Counted from the stretch's first letter, positions 10,823 through 23,603 are shown. The stretch: DNA of 64,000 nt from Portulaca oleracea (GCA_029582165.1 CM055889.1:12592841-12656840), one strand, 5' to 3'. Notes: generated by a model from the letters alone, not told the origin. A program made the numbers and translations.

Positions 10823-12177
10823 ATGGCCCCATCCCGTCGTTTAATGGAAGTAAGAAGGAAGAAGAGAGTACAAATGCAAGTACTCATCCTGGTTATAGTT
10901 ATTATAAATGTGGTTACTTTGATGGCTTGGATGTGGCTGATGATGATGATTGCTATCAATGAAAAACAAAAGTTTACATTGTCATATAGAGAAAAAAAGC
11001 GACGTAGATTAGTGAACTTGAATACATTAATCAAAGATAGTGATGTTGTTTGTAAGAGCCAACTTCGTATGGATAGGCGTACATTTTATGTACTATGTGA
11101 AATGTTGAGAGATATTGGAGGCTTAGCTAGTTCGAGATATATGTCGTTGGAAGAGATTGTTGCCATGTTTTTATACACATTAGCTCATAAGTTCAAAAAT
11201 AGGACAATAGGGACTTATTTTTATCGGAGTGGTGAAAGTGTGAGTAGAAACTTCCATCAATGTCTTCTTGCGGTTTTGAAGTTACACATGGAGTTGATCA
11301 AAAAGCCTATCCCAATAAGTGAAGACTCTGAGGACAGTAGATGGAAATGTTTTAAGGTAATGCAACTTATATAATTGTATTCTTAGTAAAGCTAACTATA
11401 GTGTGACTTAAAAGTCGTATACGTTGTTTTGTAGAATTGCATAGGAACCTTAGATGGTACATACATCCCTGTCCATGTACGTGCCGAGGATAGACCCAGG
11501 TATCGAACTAGGAAGGGAACTCTTGCTATGAATGTGTTAGGAGCATGCAATCCTAACATGGAATTTACTTATGTACTTCCCAGTTGGGAAGGATCTGCAC
11601 ACGATGGACGAGTCCTTCGAGATGCACTTTCTAGGCCCAATGGTTTAAAAGTTCCTCAAGGTAATAGTCGTTACAATATACATAATTTTCAGTATTATAA
11701 GATCATTAATAATCATAAATAACTTCTCTTCATAACAAATGTCAAGGTACATACTATTTGGTGGATGCTGGATACACTAATTGTGAGGGATTCTTAGCAC
11801 CATATAGATGTCATCGCTATCACTTGAAAGAGTGGGGAGATCACCAACCCGTAAGTGCTGAAGAGTTTTTCAACATGAAACATTCAAAAGCTAGGAATGT
11901 AATAGAGCGATGCTTTGGACTATTAAAGGGACGATGGGGTATCCTTAGATGTTTATCCTTTTTTCCTATACGGACCCAAGGTCGCATAGTTCTAGCATGT
12001 GTTCTATTGCATAACCTACTTCGCAAGTATATGCCAACAGATCAGGAGGTGGTGTTTGAAGATGAAGAAGATGAAAGTGAGGATGATGATGATGACGACT
12101 ATGATAGTGATGAGGAAGTTGAATATGTGACTCACGTTGAAACCTCTGATGCATGGACACTTTTTCGAAGTCATTAG
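10823..12177 (+). CDS. PIF/Harbinger transposase (DDE_Tnp_4), three exons
   Basis: Exons 10823-11356, 11435-11660 and 11747-12177 join in frame with GT-AG introns to a 396-residue protein, a usual length for the family. The catalytic triad lies in [18 protein letters not shown] and [16 protein letters not shown]. An N-terminal helix-turn-helix region precedes it ([16 protein letters not shown]), and the C-terminus is an acidic Glu/Asp tail. The protein would cut and integrate the element at TWA sites together with the Myb-like partner. Oddly, residues about 19-45 form a very hydrophobic stretch rich in Val, Ile, Leu and Met, which would be predicted as membrane-spanning. The frame has no stops, so the gene could be expressed. 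Confidence 0.9.
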
Positions 12178-12516
12178 CGAGCTAGGCTAAATAGGAATGA
12201 ATAACTTGTAATCGAGTGTGTTGTATTTTCTTGTTCAATAATTTCGCGAGCTACTCGAAGTAGGAATTGATAAGTAGTAATCTTCTGTGTTGTATTTGCT
12301 TTGAATTGTTGCTATGGTGTATGTTGTATGTCGTATGACACTTTTTAAAAAAAATTGTATTGTATTTTTTACTTTAGTGAGTTGTGTATTTTTAATAGTT
12401 GATGTTTTCATTATTGATATAGCCAATTTAAATTATGATTTGTGTTGGGTGCTTTTAAAGCTACTTGTCAATTTATAATATTGTATTTTTTCTGTGTTGG
12501 TTTATGTTTGAACAGG

Positions 12517-13602
12517 ATGGAATTTAGCCAAACTTCTCATGATGGTGCAAGTATGATGGAAGTGAGCCAAAATTGTGAACAAGGGAGAGGAAAAAACAAA
12601 CGTCGTTGGAATGAGGAAGAAGAGGTTGCCCTTATTAATGCATTATCGGAGTTGAGTACTGATCCTAAATGGAAAGGGGAGGGAAACTTCAAGGGAGGAT
12701 ATTTGACAAAGTTAGAGAGCATGATGCAAGAAAAGTTATCTGGAAGTGGGTTTAAGGCGACCCTCATATTGAATCAAAGACGAAGTGGTTTAGGGATAAG
12801 TATAATGTGATAAGTGAGATGCTTCGGAGATCAGGGTTTACTTGGAATGACGCCACCAAAACGATTATGTGTGAAAGACAATCCTATGATGAGTTTCTTA
12901 AGGTAATATTACAATAAGTTAATATCTTGTCTTCTATTTTACAATAAGTTAATATTTAGTATTGTTTTTTAGGATCACAAAACTGCAAAAGGATTATGGA
13001 AAACTCCTTTTCCATATTTTGATGAGCTGGAGAAGGTTTTTGGTGCTGATAGAGCTAATGGAGGTAATACTGAGGATTTCCTGGAAGCTGTGACTGGCTT
13101 GCGCAACAATGATGAGACCATTGATCTTGACAAAGATGGCAATGAAGATATTGAGGATGATGAGTCTGTAAATTCAGCGCAACCATCCCCTCAAGCTACA
13201 AAGAAATCAAGGAAAGAAAAAGGTTCAACAAGCAGGGGTAAAAGAAAATTACCGGAGGTTATCAACTTATCTTCCACAATATCTTATGCTTCTAACAATA
13301 TCACTAACGCTATTGGTGGTATGCATGCTCATCTGGAAACAATTGCAAGTGCATTTGCTGTTACTAAAGAACATGAGCAAATGATTATTGATAAAGAAAA
13401 AGACATGAAGGAGAAAAAGAAGAGGTTGCAACATGATGTTATGCAAGTCCCCGGGCTCACACAAGTTGAAGCAGTTCAGGCATTTAAAGTGTTGAGATCT
13501 GATGATAATAACCTTACCGCCTTTTATGACTGTAATGGTGATGAATTTAAGAAAGAGTTCCTCCTTAGCCTTATTCATTCAAATATATACCTATCTCGTT
13601 AG
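12517..13602 (+). pseudogene. Harbinger-associated Myb/SANT-like DNA-binding protein, one-base frameshift
   Basis: Exon 1 (12517-12902) and exon 2 (12973-13602) have GT-AG borders; a 5'-UTR intron acceptor (aacag) ends at 12515. The N-terminal half has the Myb/SANT-like pattern: KRRWNEEEEVALINAL, then FKGGYLTKLESMM, then KTKWFRDKYNVISEML and GFTWND. The middle is acidic with a basic nuclear-signal-like stretch (KKSRKEKG, RGKRK), and the C-terminus is helical. In the superfamily this partner binds the TIRs and helps import the transposase. The summed exons are 1016 nt, one short of a multiple of three; the break lies near 12758-12763 in a short C run. This could be a real defect or a sequence error. 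Confidence 0.8.
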
Positions 13603-14305
13603 GACATGCTATATTATCAATAGCAAACTAGCTTTGCTATTAAGATGGTGAAATATTTTGGTGATGTAATGCAAAGTGAACATGAAACTTATGATGATTT
13701 CGATATTTTGGTGGTGTAATTGCAAGGTGAACATGAACCTTAAGAGAGAGAAATATTTTGGTTATGTAATTGCAAGGTGAACATGAAAATATTTTGGTGA
13801 AGTAATTTGTTTTTAGATGTCATGTTTTATGTAATGTAAGATATTATTTGCATATATGTCACTTTATGTAGGTCGATTGATAAAAATAAATGTATTATAA
13901 GTAAACAAACAAAAATTATTATCTTGCCAACGTAGTAATAACAAAATTCCTTTATATGCATACAATTAAAAATCATTACAATTGTTAATTATTAATCACA
14001 AATATATTTCATAGTACAAATAAAAATTAAAAGCTCAAAAAGTATGTATTATAATGATTAACTATTAAAAATTGAAAAAAATATTTACAATTAATCAAAA
14101 TATCAAATTGTTTCACAATAATATATCCTGCAATACATATAATGAGTAAAAAATAAAAATAGACTTGATTCCATTCCATAATATATCCTACAATACATAT
14201 AATGAGTAAACAACTTCACTCCAGGATTCTAATTCCATTCCCAACCCTCCAGGATTCTAATTCAATTCCCATCCCATTCCTGAAATCTCTCCAAATAGGC
14301 CCTTA

Positions 14306-17300
14306 AAGCTTTTAAACTAAGTCTTTCATTTGCTGTGGTGTATTATCGGTGATTATAATGAACTCCTCCATCCTTCTGATAAAAAAGGAGGGGTTATGGC
14401 ACATCAGTCAAGAACAGTTGGTCTAACTAACTTCTTCGAAGAAATTAATGTGTCAGATATCACCCCTGTTGGGAGGTTTTTTACATGGAAAAAGATGATA
14501 TATGATCACAAGGTTTATGAAAGGTTAGATAGACCAATTGCTAGAAATGATTGGTGTAACTTGTATCCTAAAACTATTGTTACTCATGGGCTTTTTTCTT
14601 GCTCTGATCATGGTTTACATTCTTCTCAATACCATTCCGGAATCAAGGGATAAAAAGAACAGAAAATTTCATTTTTATCAACATTGGTCTAATTATATTC
14701 AAGTTAATAATATTGTTAAAATTGGTTGGAAAGGCAAATTTCAAGGTCACTCTATGTTTAGAGTAAGTAGAAGACTAAAACAAATAAAGATTAAGCTCAA
14801 AGTTTGGAGTAGATCCTAGCTTTTTCCATATTTCAATGAGAAGATGGAACAAAATGCTTCTAAGCTCTAATTGGTTGAAGATAAACTTATAAATAATTCG
14901 CATAGTAGTTGTCTTAATCAATGGCACAATAGACTAATTACCAAAAGAGAAAGAATGTTGTTGTTCAACCAGAATTATTTAGCGAAATACTCAAGGAAAA
15001 AATGGTTAACTGAATGAGAAAGAAATTCTTCATTCGTCCATCGGGCAGTTACTCATCGGAAACGAAAGTCAACAATCTTAAGACTTAAAGATCCGTCAAG
15101 GATATGGATAGAAGATGAACAGGACATTCAGGTTCAACTCATACAAGAATTTGAAATTAGATTTACATCTGGAAAAGGCAAACCTTGTTGAGAAGGAATC
15201 AACCTTAGTAATTTGACTAATGAGTATATAGGCCAACTTGCTCATAGAAAATGTTACTAAGGAAGAAATTAAAGAAGTACTGTTTCAAATGGATCCAGCT
15301 AAAGCTCCAGGGCCTGATGATTTTGGAGTAGTGTTCTTCTAGAATTATTGGGACCTGATTGCGGATGAGCTGGTTACGACTATCAAAGATTTTTTTCTGG
15401 AATGGTAAATTTCTAAAGGAAGTAAATATACGTTTATCTTCCTTATCCCTAAAGTGGAAGACCCAACATTGCCTAATCAGTTTAGGCCAATTAGTCTGTG
15501 TAATACTGTGTATAAAATAATAGCTAAGATTATGGTTAACAGGCATAGGCCACTTCTAGACTCCTTAATCAGCCCAACTCAAAGTGTCCTTGCACCAAAT
15601 GGACATATTCATGATAATGTTCTATTGGCACATGAAATTATGCATAAGTTCAGTAAGTCTAATGATAAGACTCCGTGGATCGCCCTTAAACTTGATATGG
15701 AAAAAACTTATGAGAGAGTTCAATGGAACTTTAACAGATGTTCTCAATTTAATGGTTTTTCCCATTAAGTGGATCAAATGGGTTTATGAATGGTTTTTCC
15801 CATTAAGTTCAACCGTGCGGATTGATAATACCCTCTAGAGGGCTCAGGCAGGGAAAGTCGTTGTCTCCATATCTGTTCTTCTTGTGTATGGAAGTGCTTT
15901 CCAGACAACTCCATGACCTTAACAAGGATAAAAAGAATGGAATCGGAATTAAAATCTCAATCACATCGAGTCTATTTTTTTGCTGATGATAGTTTTTTTA
16001 TTTTTGCAAGGGCAAAGAAAGTGCGTGCTAATTGCTCAAAAAAAACTCTAGACAATTTCTATAATTCTTTAGGCCAACTTATTAATTTCCATAAGTCTGT
16101 GATGATTTTTTCTTCCAAGATAACTAATGGGAAAAAATATATAGCTCAAGGAATCTTTAACATTCCTATCAGACAATCGTTGGGCAAATATCTTGGTTGT
16201 CCTTCAATTAGTAGGCAAAAGAAAGTTGAATTGTTCTCACCAATTATAGAAAATGCAAATAAAAAGCTTTCTAATTGGAAAACAAATACTTTGCTGAAAG
16301 TTGGAAGAACAATTCTCATTCAGAATAATTTAAAATTTTTACATGCTCATACTATGCAATGTTTCTTAATGTCAAAACAAACGACGGAACAATTAGATGG
16401 CATAAAAAGAAACTTCTTCTGGAAGAACTTCGGTAAAGGGATGCCAATGATAGCCTGGGAAAAAATTTGTAAGCCTAAGGATCAAGTGGGGCTTGATCTT
16501 AGGAAAACTCATGCTGTTAACCTTGCGTTTCAATGTAAATTGATTTGGATACCTTTTCATGATGAGAGTAGTTTATGGGTAGAGCAAATGAGACTTAAAT
16601 ATACAAAGAATAGAAACTCTTTCAATAACCAACCTAAGCCATAAGATTTGTGAGTTTGGAAGAATTTACATAAAGCTTTTAAGTTTAATAAGTTAGGCAT
16701 TTGTTGGAAAATTAGGGATGGTACCAAAATCAAATTTTGGACTGATAATTGGTGTCATCAAGATCCTTTAATTGACATCTGTAAGATGAATAACACAGAT
16801 ATTGATGATACTCTTCTTGTTAGTGATTTCATTTTTGATAAAAAGTGGGACATCCAAAAGTCAGGAATGTCCTTGCTCCTGAAATTGCTAAACTTGTTTT
16901 TTCAACTCCTATCCCTTCTTCTGATCAAGAGGACGAGATGTGTTGGGGTCTTATAAGTGATGATCTATTATCAGTTAAGACGGCCACTTTCAGCCACTTG
17001 GTTGTGCCATGGTATTAATAAAAATGACAAATGGGAGGGCAGGTTGATTTGGTAGCTGGATGTCCAACCTAAACTCAAAGCCCTTCTACGGGAAACTTTC
17101 CGTGACGGCCTTCCTCATAGGGTTAACTTAGCTCGACGAGGTGTCAACATAGATCCTACTTATGCCATGTGTTCGGAACACATTAAAACTAATCAACATT
17201 TGATTCATCAATGCAACTTTACTGGAAAAGTGTGGAAAATAGTAAGGGATCACAATTGGTTAAACTCCATAATCGATTGACCACTTGATTCTAGTGGCAA

Positions 17301-17928
17301 GGATATTCCTTTAAATCTTCACGCTACACTTTACCTCTTTAAGCTCAAAAGAGTCACATACCTTCTCTTGAGCATTTGGAAGGAGAGGAATGACTGCAAT
17401 AACAACAATTTCGTCTTCAACAGTATTAATTAGAGTTAATATCCGGGCAAAGAAGAATTACGCGGAGTGGCAAGCCAAAAGCTCCTACAACGTTTCTCCC
17501 TTTTCTCCTCAGAGGCGGTGGATTACTTCTTCTCATTCCCAAAACACGATGCATATTGCTTGGGATCATCCTAATCTTGGGTGGGTTAAACTCAACTGTG
17601 ATGGCTCAGTTACTCAACTTGGGGTAGCAACTGGGTTCATCATATGTGACTATCTAGGTAGACTCTTCCGACCTGGAACCTTCAAACTCCACTCATAACC
17701 TATTTTACGTGCTGAAGCCCTAGCTCTCAAAGTAGGGGTTGAGCAGGCTCTTCAAGTAGGTTGCAAAAAGGTCCAGATTGAAAGTAACAACTTGATTCTT
17801 ATTCAGGAAATTAAAAGCGTGTTCAAAGTGTTGGGGCAGATTGATATGACCATTGAATACTACTATGCAATCTTAAAGCTAGATGGTTATAGGTGGAGTT
17901 CAACCTTAATTCGTGCATGTAATATGTG
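14306..17928 (+). pseudogene. L1-type LINE, endonuclease to RNase H (fragment 2), decayed
   Basis: Continues the LINE after the Harbinger insertion. In order: endonuclease motif WCIIGDYNELLHP (14335 onward); reverse transcriptase with FRPISLCNTVYKIIAKIM (about 15480) and the catalytic FADD (about 15980); a zf-RVT-like linker around 17100-17400; and an RNase H domain with WVKLNCDGSV and AEALALKVGVEQAL near 17580-17760. Stops and frame shifts interrupt every domain, so no product is expected. An RNase H domain after RT is characteristic of plant L1 elements. No poly-A tail or target duplication was located. Confidence 0.85.
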
Positions 17929-18876
17929 ATAATGTGAGTATTAACCAATACGGGAATTTCTTCATATTAACTTATTAATTTTTATGCACTGATTTTATTC
18001 TCAGAAAGGTATATATTTCCATTCAGCATGTGGTTACTTAAACTTGTTATTCTTTTTCTCTCATTCAAGTCTAGAGTAAAAGGAAAAGACATTAGCTAAT
18101 GGCGGAAAAACTCCTTTCTGTACAATGGATGGTTTAAGGAAGGTTTTCAAGTATTTATGTCGGAGCAACTAATCAAACCTCAAAACATTTGGTAGTTGGA
18201 TGCTTGGTTTGGCTACGTGGTTGATTTGATGAATAAAGTACGTATGTAGCGCATGTAAATTGTTGCATATGAGTGTGTATTGCAAGTCATATGGTCAATT
18301 TGATGATTGTGCCGATCCAAATTATAGATGGAACTTTATCAAACTATTCTCTGAAAAAAGAATAAAAAAGGTATCGATTGTGTACTCTTTTGTTTTGAGG
18401 ATTTTTGATTGTAGGTTAGTCTTATGGGTTTTTAATTAATATTCAGGCAGTCTAATATCTCCCTTTAAGGAAATGGATGTTACACTTGCACATAAATTAA
18501 AATCGTCCTTTGTTCAATCAATCAATCATTCCAATTGTTTCCGCTTGGTTTCTAATTTTGTGGAGAATGAAGATATCTTTTTGGTACCAGGAGAATGAAG
18601 ATATTAGATACCAGCTATAATAAACAATTAGGAGTAATAGTAGAACTCAATCATATGGCCACACAATATTTAACCAAGTCAATAGTTATGGCCATAGAGA
18701 GGAAAAGACATAAATGGTTTCAGAACTAATTATTATGATTTAACTATGTTGAAAGTTAAAGCCTTATATGATGAAAGTATGAAACAAAGAAACGAAAAAG
18801 TATAAATGATTTGACAATTCATATTTTATTATAAATCAACTTTTATAATGATAATTAATGTATTACTAAATAATAT
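17929..18876. other. Intergenic DNA and 3' flank of the neprosin gene
   Basis: No gene is visible. The part from about 18515 to the stop codon at 18878 is the neprosin 3' UTR/flank and is the segment that resembles 6400-6655. Confidence 0.55.
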
Positions 18877-18877
18877 A

Positions 18878-21620
18878 TTAGGGGCTACCACCATAGAAGA
18901 TACTGTGCCCTAACCAAAAAGTTCGACCCTTGTCAACAGCACCATAAACATCATTGGTTGTGAATTCTTCGGTATCTTGAAGATCAACTACGTGACGATC
19001 TCCATTAACCACAATAATATTAGCATAATGTCCAATGACCTTCATGTTCCAATCAGGCTTGGGGTAATGACCGCTGCCCATAGGTGGAAGAGGTCCACCT
19101 GGTGGGCTATATGTTTCTCCACCAAGTGCCACATACGATGCTGATTTAACTAACCCCGTGAATATCTTTTGTGGCCAGAATCCGATTAGTTTCTTGTCTG
19201 GGTCTATTGTGAACCACCAATTCCCGTCTTTGGGGTCCTATTTTACCATACATATAAAAGATATCATGATGTTTATTTGTTAATATAATTGTAAAGTTAT
19301 ACAAAAAATTTAGGGGGCCTATCTATTAAGACATTCCCAAGTAACTTTAAACATTATGAGAAAACCAAATCTCATACCTGGAATATGTATGTTACAATGT
19401 ACTTTACATCTTTTCCTATGGTAGAAGTAGGTGCATACGCAACATCAACAGGTATATCTGGATTAACACTAACAAATCCAGGGCACAAAAGATTGAAACA
19501 ATGTGATTGTCCTGCCTGAAAGATGAAAAAAAAAATTAATAAAGTTCACGCTTCGTTTAGTTGTGCCCATGTAATTAAGATACAACAAAACAAATCATAT
19601 GCAAGGAAAGTTTTCCTCGTGAAACCATACATCAATACAATGTCAACTATAGGTGAATAAAAAATTTAAAGTGATAAATTAAGTTTCAATAAGACAGATA
19701 ATCAAGCAATCTCATTGGCTATACTCCATATAGAAGAATATATGAACAAATAGAAGGAAATTAGTAACTTACATTGAAATATTGAAAAAGTCTTGTTTGG
19801 TTATCATGGTTTACAGCTGGATTAACCTGATTTATGGGAAATGGAAATTTATATCAATTTTCAAGTTGGAAAATAATAAACTTTGAGACGTGATGGACCA
19901 ATTGTGATATTGGTTTTTGGATATTGAGTTAATTTTTCATAAATTGCTTACCGTCCACCCAACTTGTATTCTATCATCTCCATTTTGAGCAATCATTTCT
20001 GCTGATGTATATTGAGAAGGTCCAATCGGTAGATTGTAAATACTAGGTTCACCTCCAACTCCATTATAAATGTTGCCTGGTTTAGATTTTGATTGGATAA
20101 CAGCATACTATAAACCATAAAAATATTATTAATATCTAACAAAAATACTTTATATTTTCAACTAAAAATTATAATTACTTTATATTTAACTTATGAAGGA
20201 GGGAAAGGACCTCTGGGTCTGCTTTTTGACAAAGGAAAAGGTCAAAATGCATAATAGAATCTAGAAATTGGTATCTACCATTAGCTAAAGTTTCTTCATG
20301 AATTGTTTTAGAATCATTATCAAACATTTATAAAGTTGTAGAACTTTGGTACTCAAAACATATTACATATTCAATATGAAGCATTCAAAGACTATATAAT
20401 CAGTGTTGGTGGACATAGGAGACGAACTTACATTTGTACCTGATTGTGGCTGAATACTTCTAGCTTTGATTTTAGAACTATATTGTTCCGTGAACTCCAT
20501 AGTTCTAAAGAACTGATCTTTACTCATCCTTCTGACGGGAATTGTTCCTTTTGGGCAACCTATACCTTTCGCTTCTATAAATTGCGACATCTTATCCTTT
20601 GAAGAAAATATTGCTTTCTTCCTTTCAGGAATTATACTAGGCCTCATCTGCATAAAAATGCATATTATTTTTTATTATACTATGACAAAATAAAAATAAG
20701 CAAGTGAATGCTTTCTACATTTAAACAAGTCTAGATAAAGTGACAAAATTAGAGAGAATTAAATCACAAACCTCAGGATGAAAAGTATGATTTTTTAGAT
20801 GGGGATGATCGAAGGCCAACTGTTTATAGAAATCGACACAATCATATATATCTCCATATGTTGTCTGTTGAAGAAAAATTTATAGTTTATACACTGTTAG
20901 GATTTTTAATAAGAGCGACGTAATCAGCGGAAGCGGAAAATAAGATGACTACTTGATATCGAGAAAAATAAATGAGTGCAAGATAAAGGGGACACAAAGA
21001 TTTTTACGTGGAAACCCAAATCGGGAAAAAACCACGGGCGGCACAACCTCAAACAAATCCACTATTGGTAGAGATTACAACGAACGATCTCACCCCGAGA
21101 TCAACAGGAAGAGAGTATAACAACTCACATAATTGGAATACGAAATTTCTGAATATCTGAATACCAAACAAGGCGAACTAGGCCCACTATTTATAGGGAA
21201 AACTTCCTATAAACCTACTTTGACTCCCACTCCAATTAGATTTAGAATCTAATACAATTAGGAAACCTAACATAATAAGGAAACCTAAATAATATCCTAA
21301 TACAATTAGGAAACAAATAATTATGGGATCAATTGAATAAGAGACTGGATGATTTTAGGACACTTTCCTAACATACATTAATATAACATTGCTTAAGAAA
21401 TTGCAATGCATAATATTAAAAATAAAAGTAGTTATGATTTTAAAAAAAAAAGAGATACCTTTATAGTTTTAACACTTTCCTTATGACGAAGTTGGTACTG
21501 CTTCTCCAACTCAAGCTTTCTTGACTTGGACAATTGAATATGGCCTTCACTTCTATGCTTGCATAGAAGTGAATAAAGAACAATAAAGTGTGTCAATGCC
21601 TTCACACAATTTGTCATCAT
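18878..21620 (-). CDS. Neprosin-family (DUF239) secreted protein, seven exons
   Basis: Exons on the minus strand: 21459-21620, 20772-20864, 20432-20647, 19952-20107, 19773-19826, 19378-19515 and 18878-19237. All junctions are GT-AG and in phase 0, giving about 392 residues, normal for the family. Residues 1-26 form a signal peptide (MMTNCVKALTHFIVLYSLLC). The neprosin activation region follows with YGDIYDCVDFYKQLAFDHP and LKNH, then the neprosin domain with YAVIQSK, QVGWTVNP, CFNLLCPGFV, GNWWFTID, IGFWP, LGGETYSPP and MGSGHYP. The family includes glutamate proteases such as the Nepenthes prolyl protease, but most members are uncharacterised. The Glu residues in SAEM and GGET are candidates for the catalytic pair; this needs an alignment. 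A solo LTR lies in intron 1. A start 30 codons upstream (21710) is less likely. Confidence 0.9.
20895..21373 (-). mobile_element. Solo LTR (Copia-like), 479 bp, in intron 1 of the neprosin gene
   Basis: It begins TGTTAGGA and ends TCCTAACA and contains a ctatttatag box (ctataaatag on the minus strand) plus the phrase acgtggaaacccaaatcggg shared with copies at 56298-56906 and 63077-63654. Flanking 5-mers are tacac and tacat, one mismatch from a target duplication. It has the same orientation as the host gene and may bring in a promoter. Confidence 0.75.
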
Positions 21621-21676
21621 GTCAATACTAATTAACCTCTGGTTGTATATTAAATTTAAAATTTGAGAAACTTTAC

Positions 21677-21692
21677 GTGTGTATATATACAC
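21677..21692 (-). promoter_or_regulatory. Candidate TATA region of the neprosin gene
   Basis: tgtatatatacacaca lies about 60-70 bp upstream of the ATG at 21620, a suitable distance for a short leader. Confidence 0.35.
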
Positions 21693-21885
21693 ACAAGAAT
21701 AGTGCATCATATTTCTATCTAGTTTCTTTTCATCTATATTTCCTTATGTTTCTATAAAACTCCATAAAGATATTACTAAAAACGGAAACAAATCACAACA
21801 TTTTCAGAAAAATAAATTCATGCAATTTCCTTCCATATGGGGAAAAGTTATTAAAATGAAATAACGTACCTTGTATATTACAACT

Positions 21886-22902
21886 TTAGGATTTTTTTAT
21901 AGAGTTTTTGAATGTTAATATACTGAACTTTTGAGGTATTGGATAATAATGTATTGAACTTTGACCTTGGACAATAATACGTTGTACTTTGTGGGATGTT
22001 GAACAATAATGCACTCAGAATGATTTCGGTAATGGCCGACTTGGTAGCAATCCTACATAGCAAGTGGAGGAGGTGAATTGGTCCAAAATATTTAAATTTA
22101 TGACATGTCAGCTAATCCAAATATAACAGCATAGGTAGCACTTCACATGAAAGATGGAATTATGCTGAGGTGGCATGGGGTGGCGTGGGAAAGGCATGCA
22201 ACCATTCTCACAATTGGGTTTTCACACATTCTGGAACACTGCCCCATTCATAGACAAGTTCCTCATTTTATTTTTTTTAATCGCACATTCACCCACACAC
22301 AACCTTTGACAGAGACTGCTTATTCATTTTTTATTCCATTACAAATTATAAAAAAAGGAAAGTTACTATATTTTATTATTAAAAAAAAAGGAAAGGTACT
22401 ATATTAAATATTTTTAAGTTAAAAAGGTGGAATGAGTTCCTAATGGGTATAGGATAGATAAAATAAAGTTCCAAAAAGTTGGAATCGTATTTGATATGGA
22501 AGATGGATCACCACTAAAATTCCAATAATTTGGAAGGCACATTGCACATGCTCTAAGCAAATAGAATCAACTTTGAAAAGAGAAAAAAAAACATAAAACC
22601 ACATTTGTTTAAATGTGTTTCCACTGAGAGATTATTGTTGTAGTTGTATAAAATCAGTTTTGCTTGCGTAAATTAGCAGACATGTCAAAAATTTAGATAT
22701 TATTTTGTTTATTCATCTTCTCGGTCTTCCACGTAAGATTGCCACCAAATCAGCCACCGTAGAAATTGTTTCGGGTGCATTATTGTCCAGCACCCCTCAA
22801 AGTTTAGTCATTATTGTCCAAGGTCAAAGTTCAGTGCATTATTGTCCAATTCCCCAACAATTCAATATATTAGAGTCCAAAAATCTTTTTTTATAAGACC
22901 TA
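21886..22902. mobile_element. Non-autonomous inverted-repeat element, about 1 kb
   Basis: Arms of about 190 bp at 21886-22070 and 22710-22902 are inverted copies: the left carries aactttgaccttggacaata and acttggtagcaatcctac, the right carries ttgtccaaggtcaaagttca and gtaagattgccaccaaat. The interior (22080-22700) is non-coding. No target duplication was found; the right end abuts a TA/TG microsatellite zone. Confidence 0.7.
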
Positions 22903-22946
22903 GCATGTAATATATATTGTGTGCACGTGCGCGTGAACACGATGGC

Positions 22947-22950
<4 letters not shown>

Positions 22951-23033
<83 letters not shown>

Positions 23034-23078
23034 AACGCGCTGGCGTGTGTTTGTGTGTGTGTGTGTGTATATATATAT
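22951..23078. repeat. (TA)n and (TG)n microsatellites
   Basis: A TA run of about 33 units is followed by TG runs interrupted by gaacgcgctggcg. Open frames of alternating Tyr-Ile or Val-Cys across it are artefacts. Confidence 0.9.
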
Positions 23079-23087
23079 TGCAAAGGA

Positions 23088-23533
23088 AAATTGGATTTCC
23101 AGACTTTTACCTTTTGTATACCAATCATGCCTAATTTTTAAAAAAATTGTATTCTGGTGGGACGTCAAGTGGTCGTGACTCGGTGATTTGCTGAAGTGTA
23201 TTGATAAGAGTGTATTTGACCAAGAAATTATTATTTTAGTTGTATTTTAGTGGTCCCATTTAAATTGTTGTATTTTAGTAGTCCGGTTGACATATTTATT
23301 GTATTTTGGTGGTCTCATTTCATAGTTGATTATATTTTAGTGGTCCAAATTCTTGCTCAAATGCATTCTCACTGGTACATGTCAGCAAACCATTGAGTCA
23401 CCACCACTTGACTCGGTCGCTTCCCACCAGAATACAATTATTTTTTTTGGACCATCAGAATATAAAAACAAAGTAGGGATTATTGTCATACAAAAACTGA
23501 AAGTAAGGATTATTAGAATCCAATTTTTCTATT
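23088..23533. mobile_element. Inverted-repeat MITE related to the (TA)n-embedded family
   Basis: Internal arms near 23148-23190 and 23395-23440 are inverted copies (ttgtattctggtggga, aagtggtcgtgactcgg against ccgagtcaagtggtggtgac and ccaccagaatacaa read in reverse). The ends, gaaaattggat and attagaatccaattttt, match the termini of the MITEs at 7068 and 54455. Several gtattttagtggtcc phrases recur inside. Non-coding. Confidence 0.6.
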
Positions 23534-23603
23534 ACAAAAATGCAACATGTTATATTAAAACAACGACAATTGCACTGAGAGTAGGGGAGGGCAAACCCAA
23601 GCC

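Larger units (their letters stand above)
9728..14302 (+). mobile_element. PIF/Harbinger DNA transposon, 4575 bp
   Basis: Termini are GGGCCTGTTTGG on the left and CCAAATAGGCCC on the right, flanked by the 3-bp duplication TTA (9725-9727 and 14303-14305), the TWA target typical of PIF/Harbinger. Subterminal ggaatgga/tccattcc motifs occur on both sides. It carries the standard two genes of the superfamily, a DDE transposase and a Myb/SANT-like protein, both on the plus strand. It sits inside the endonuclease region of an L1 LINE. The first 1.1 kb and last 0.7 kb are non-coding. Confidence 0.93.

Noticed and set aside
22839..23168. Open frames of alternating Tyr-Ile residues
   Set aside because: Translation of a (TA)n microsatellite; the same applies to frames at 54883-55181.
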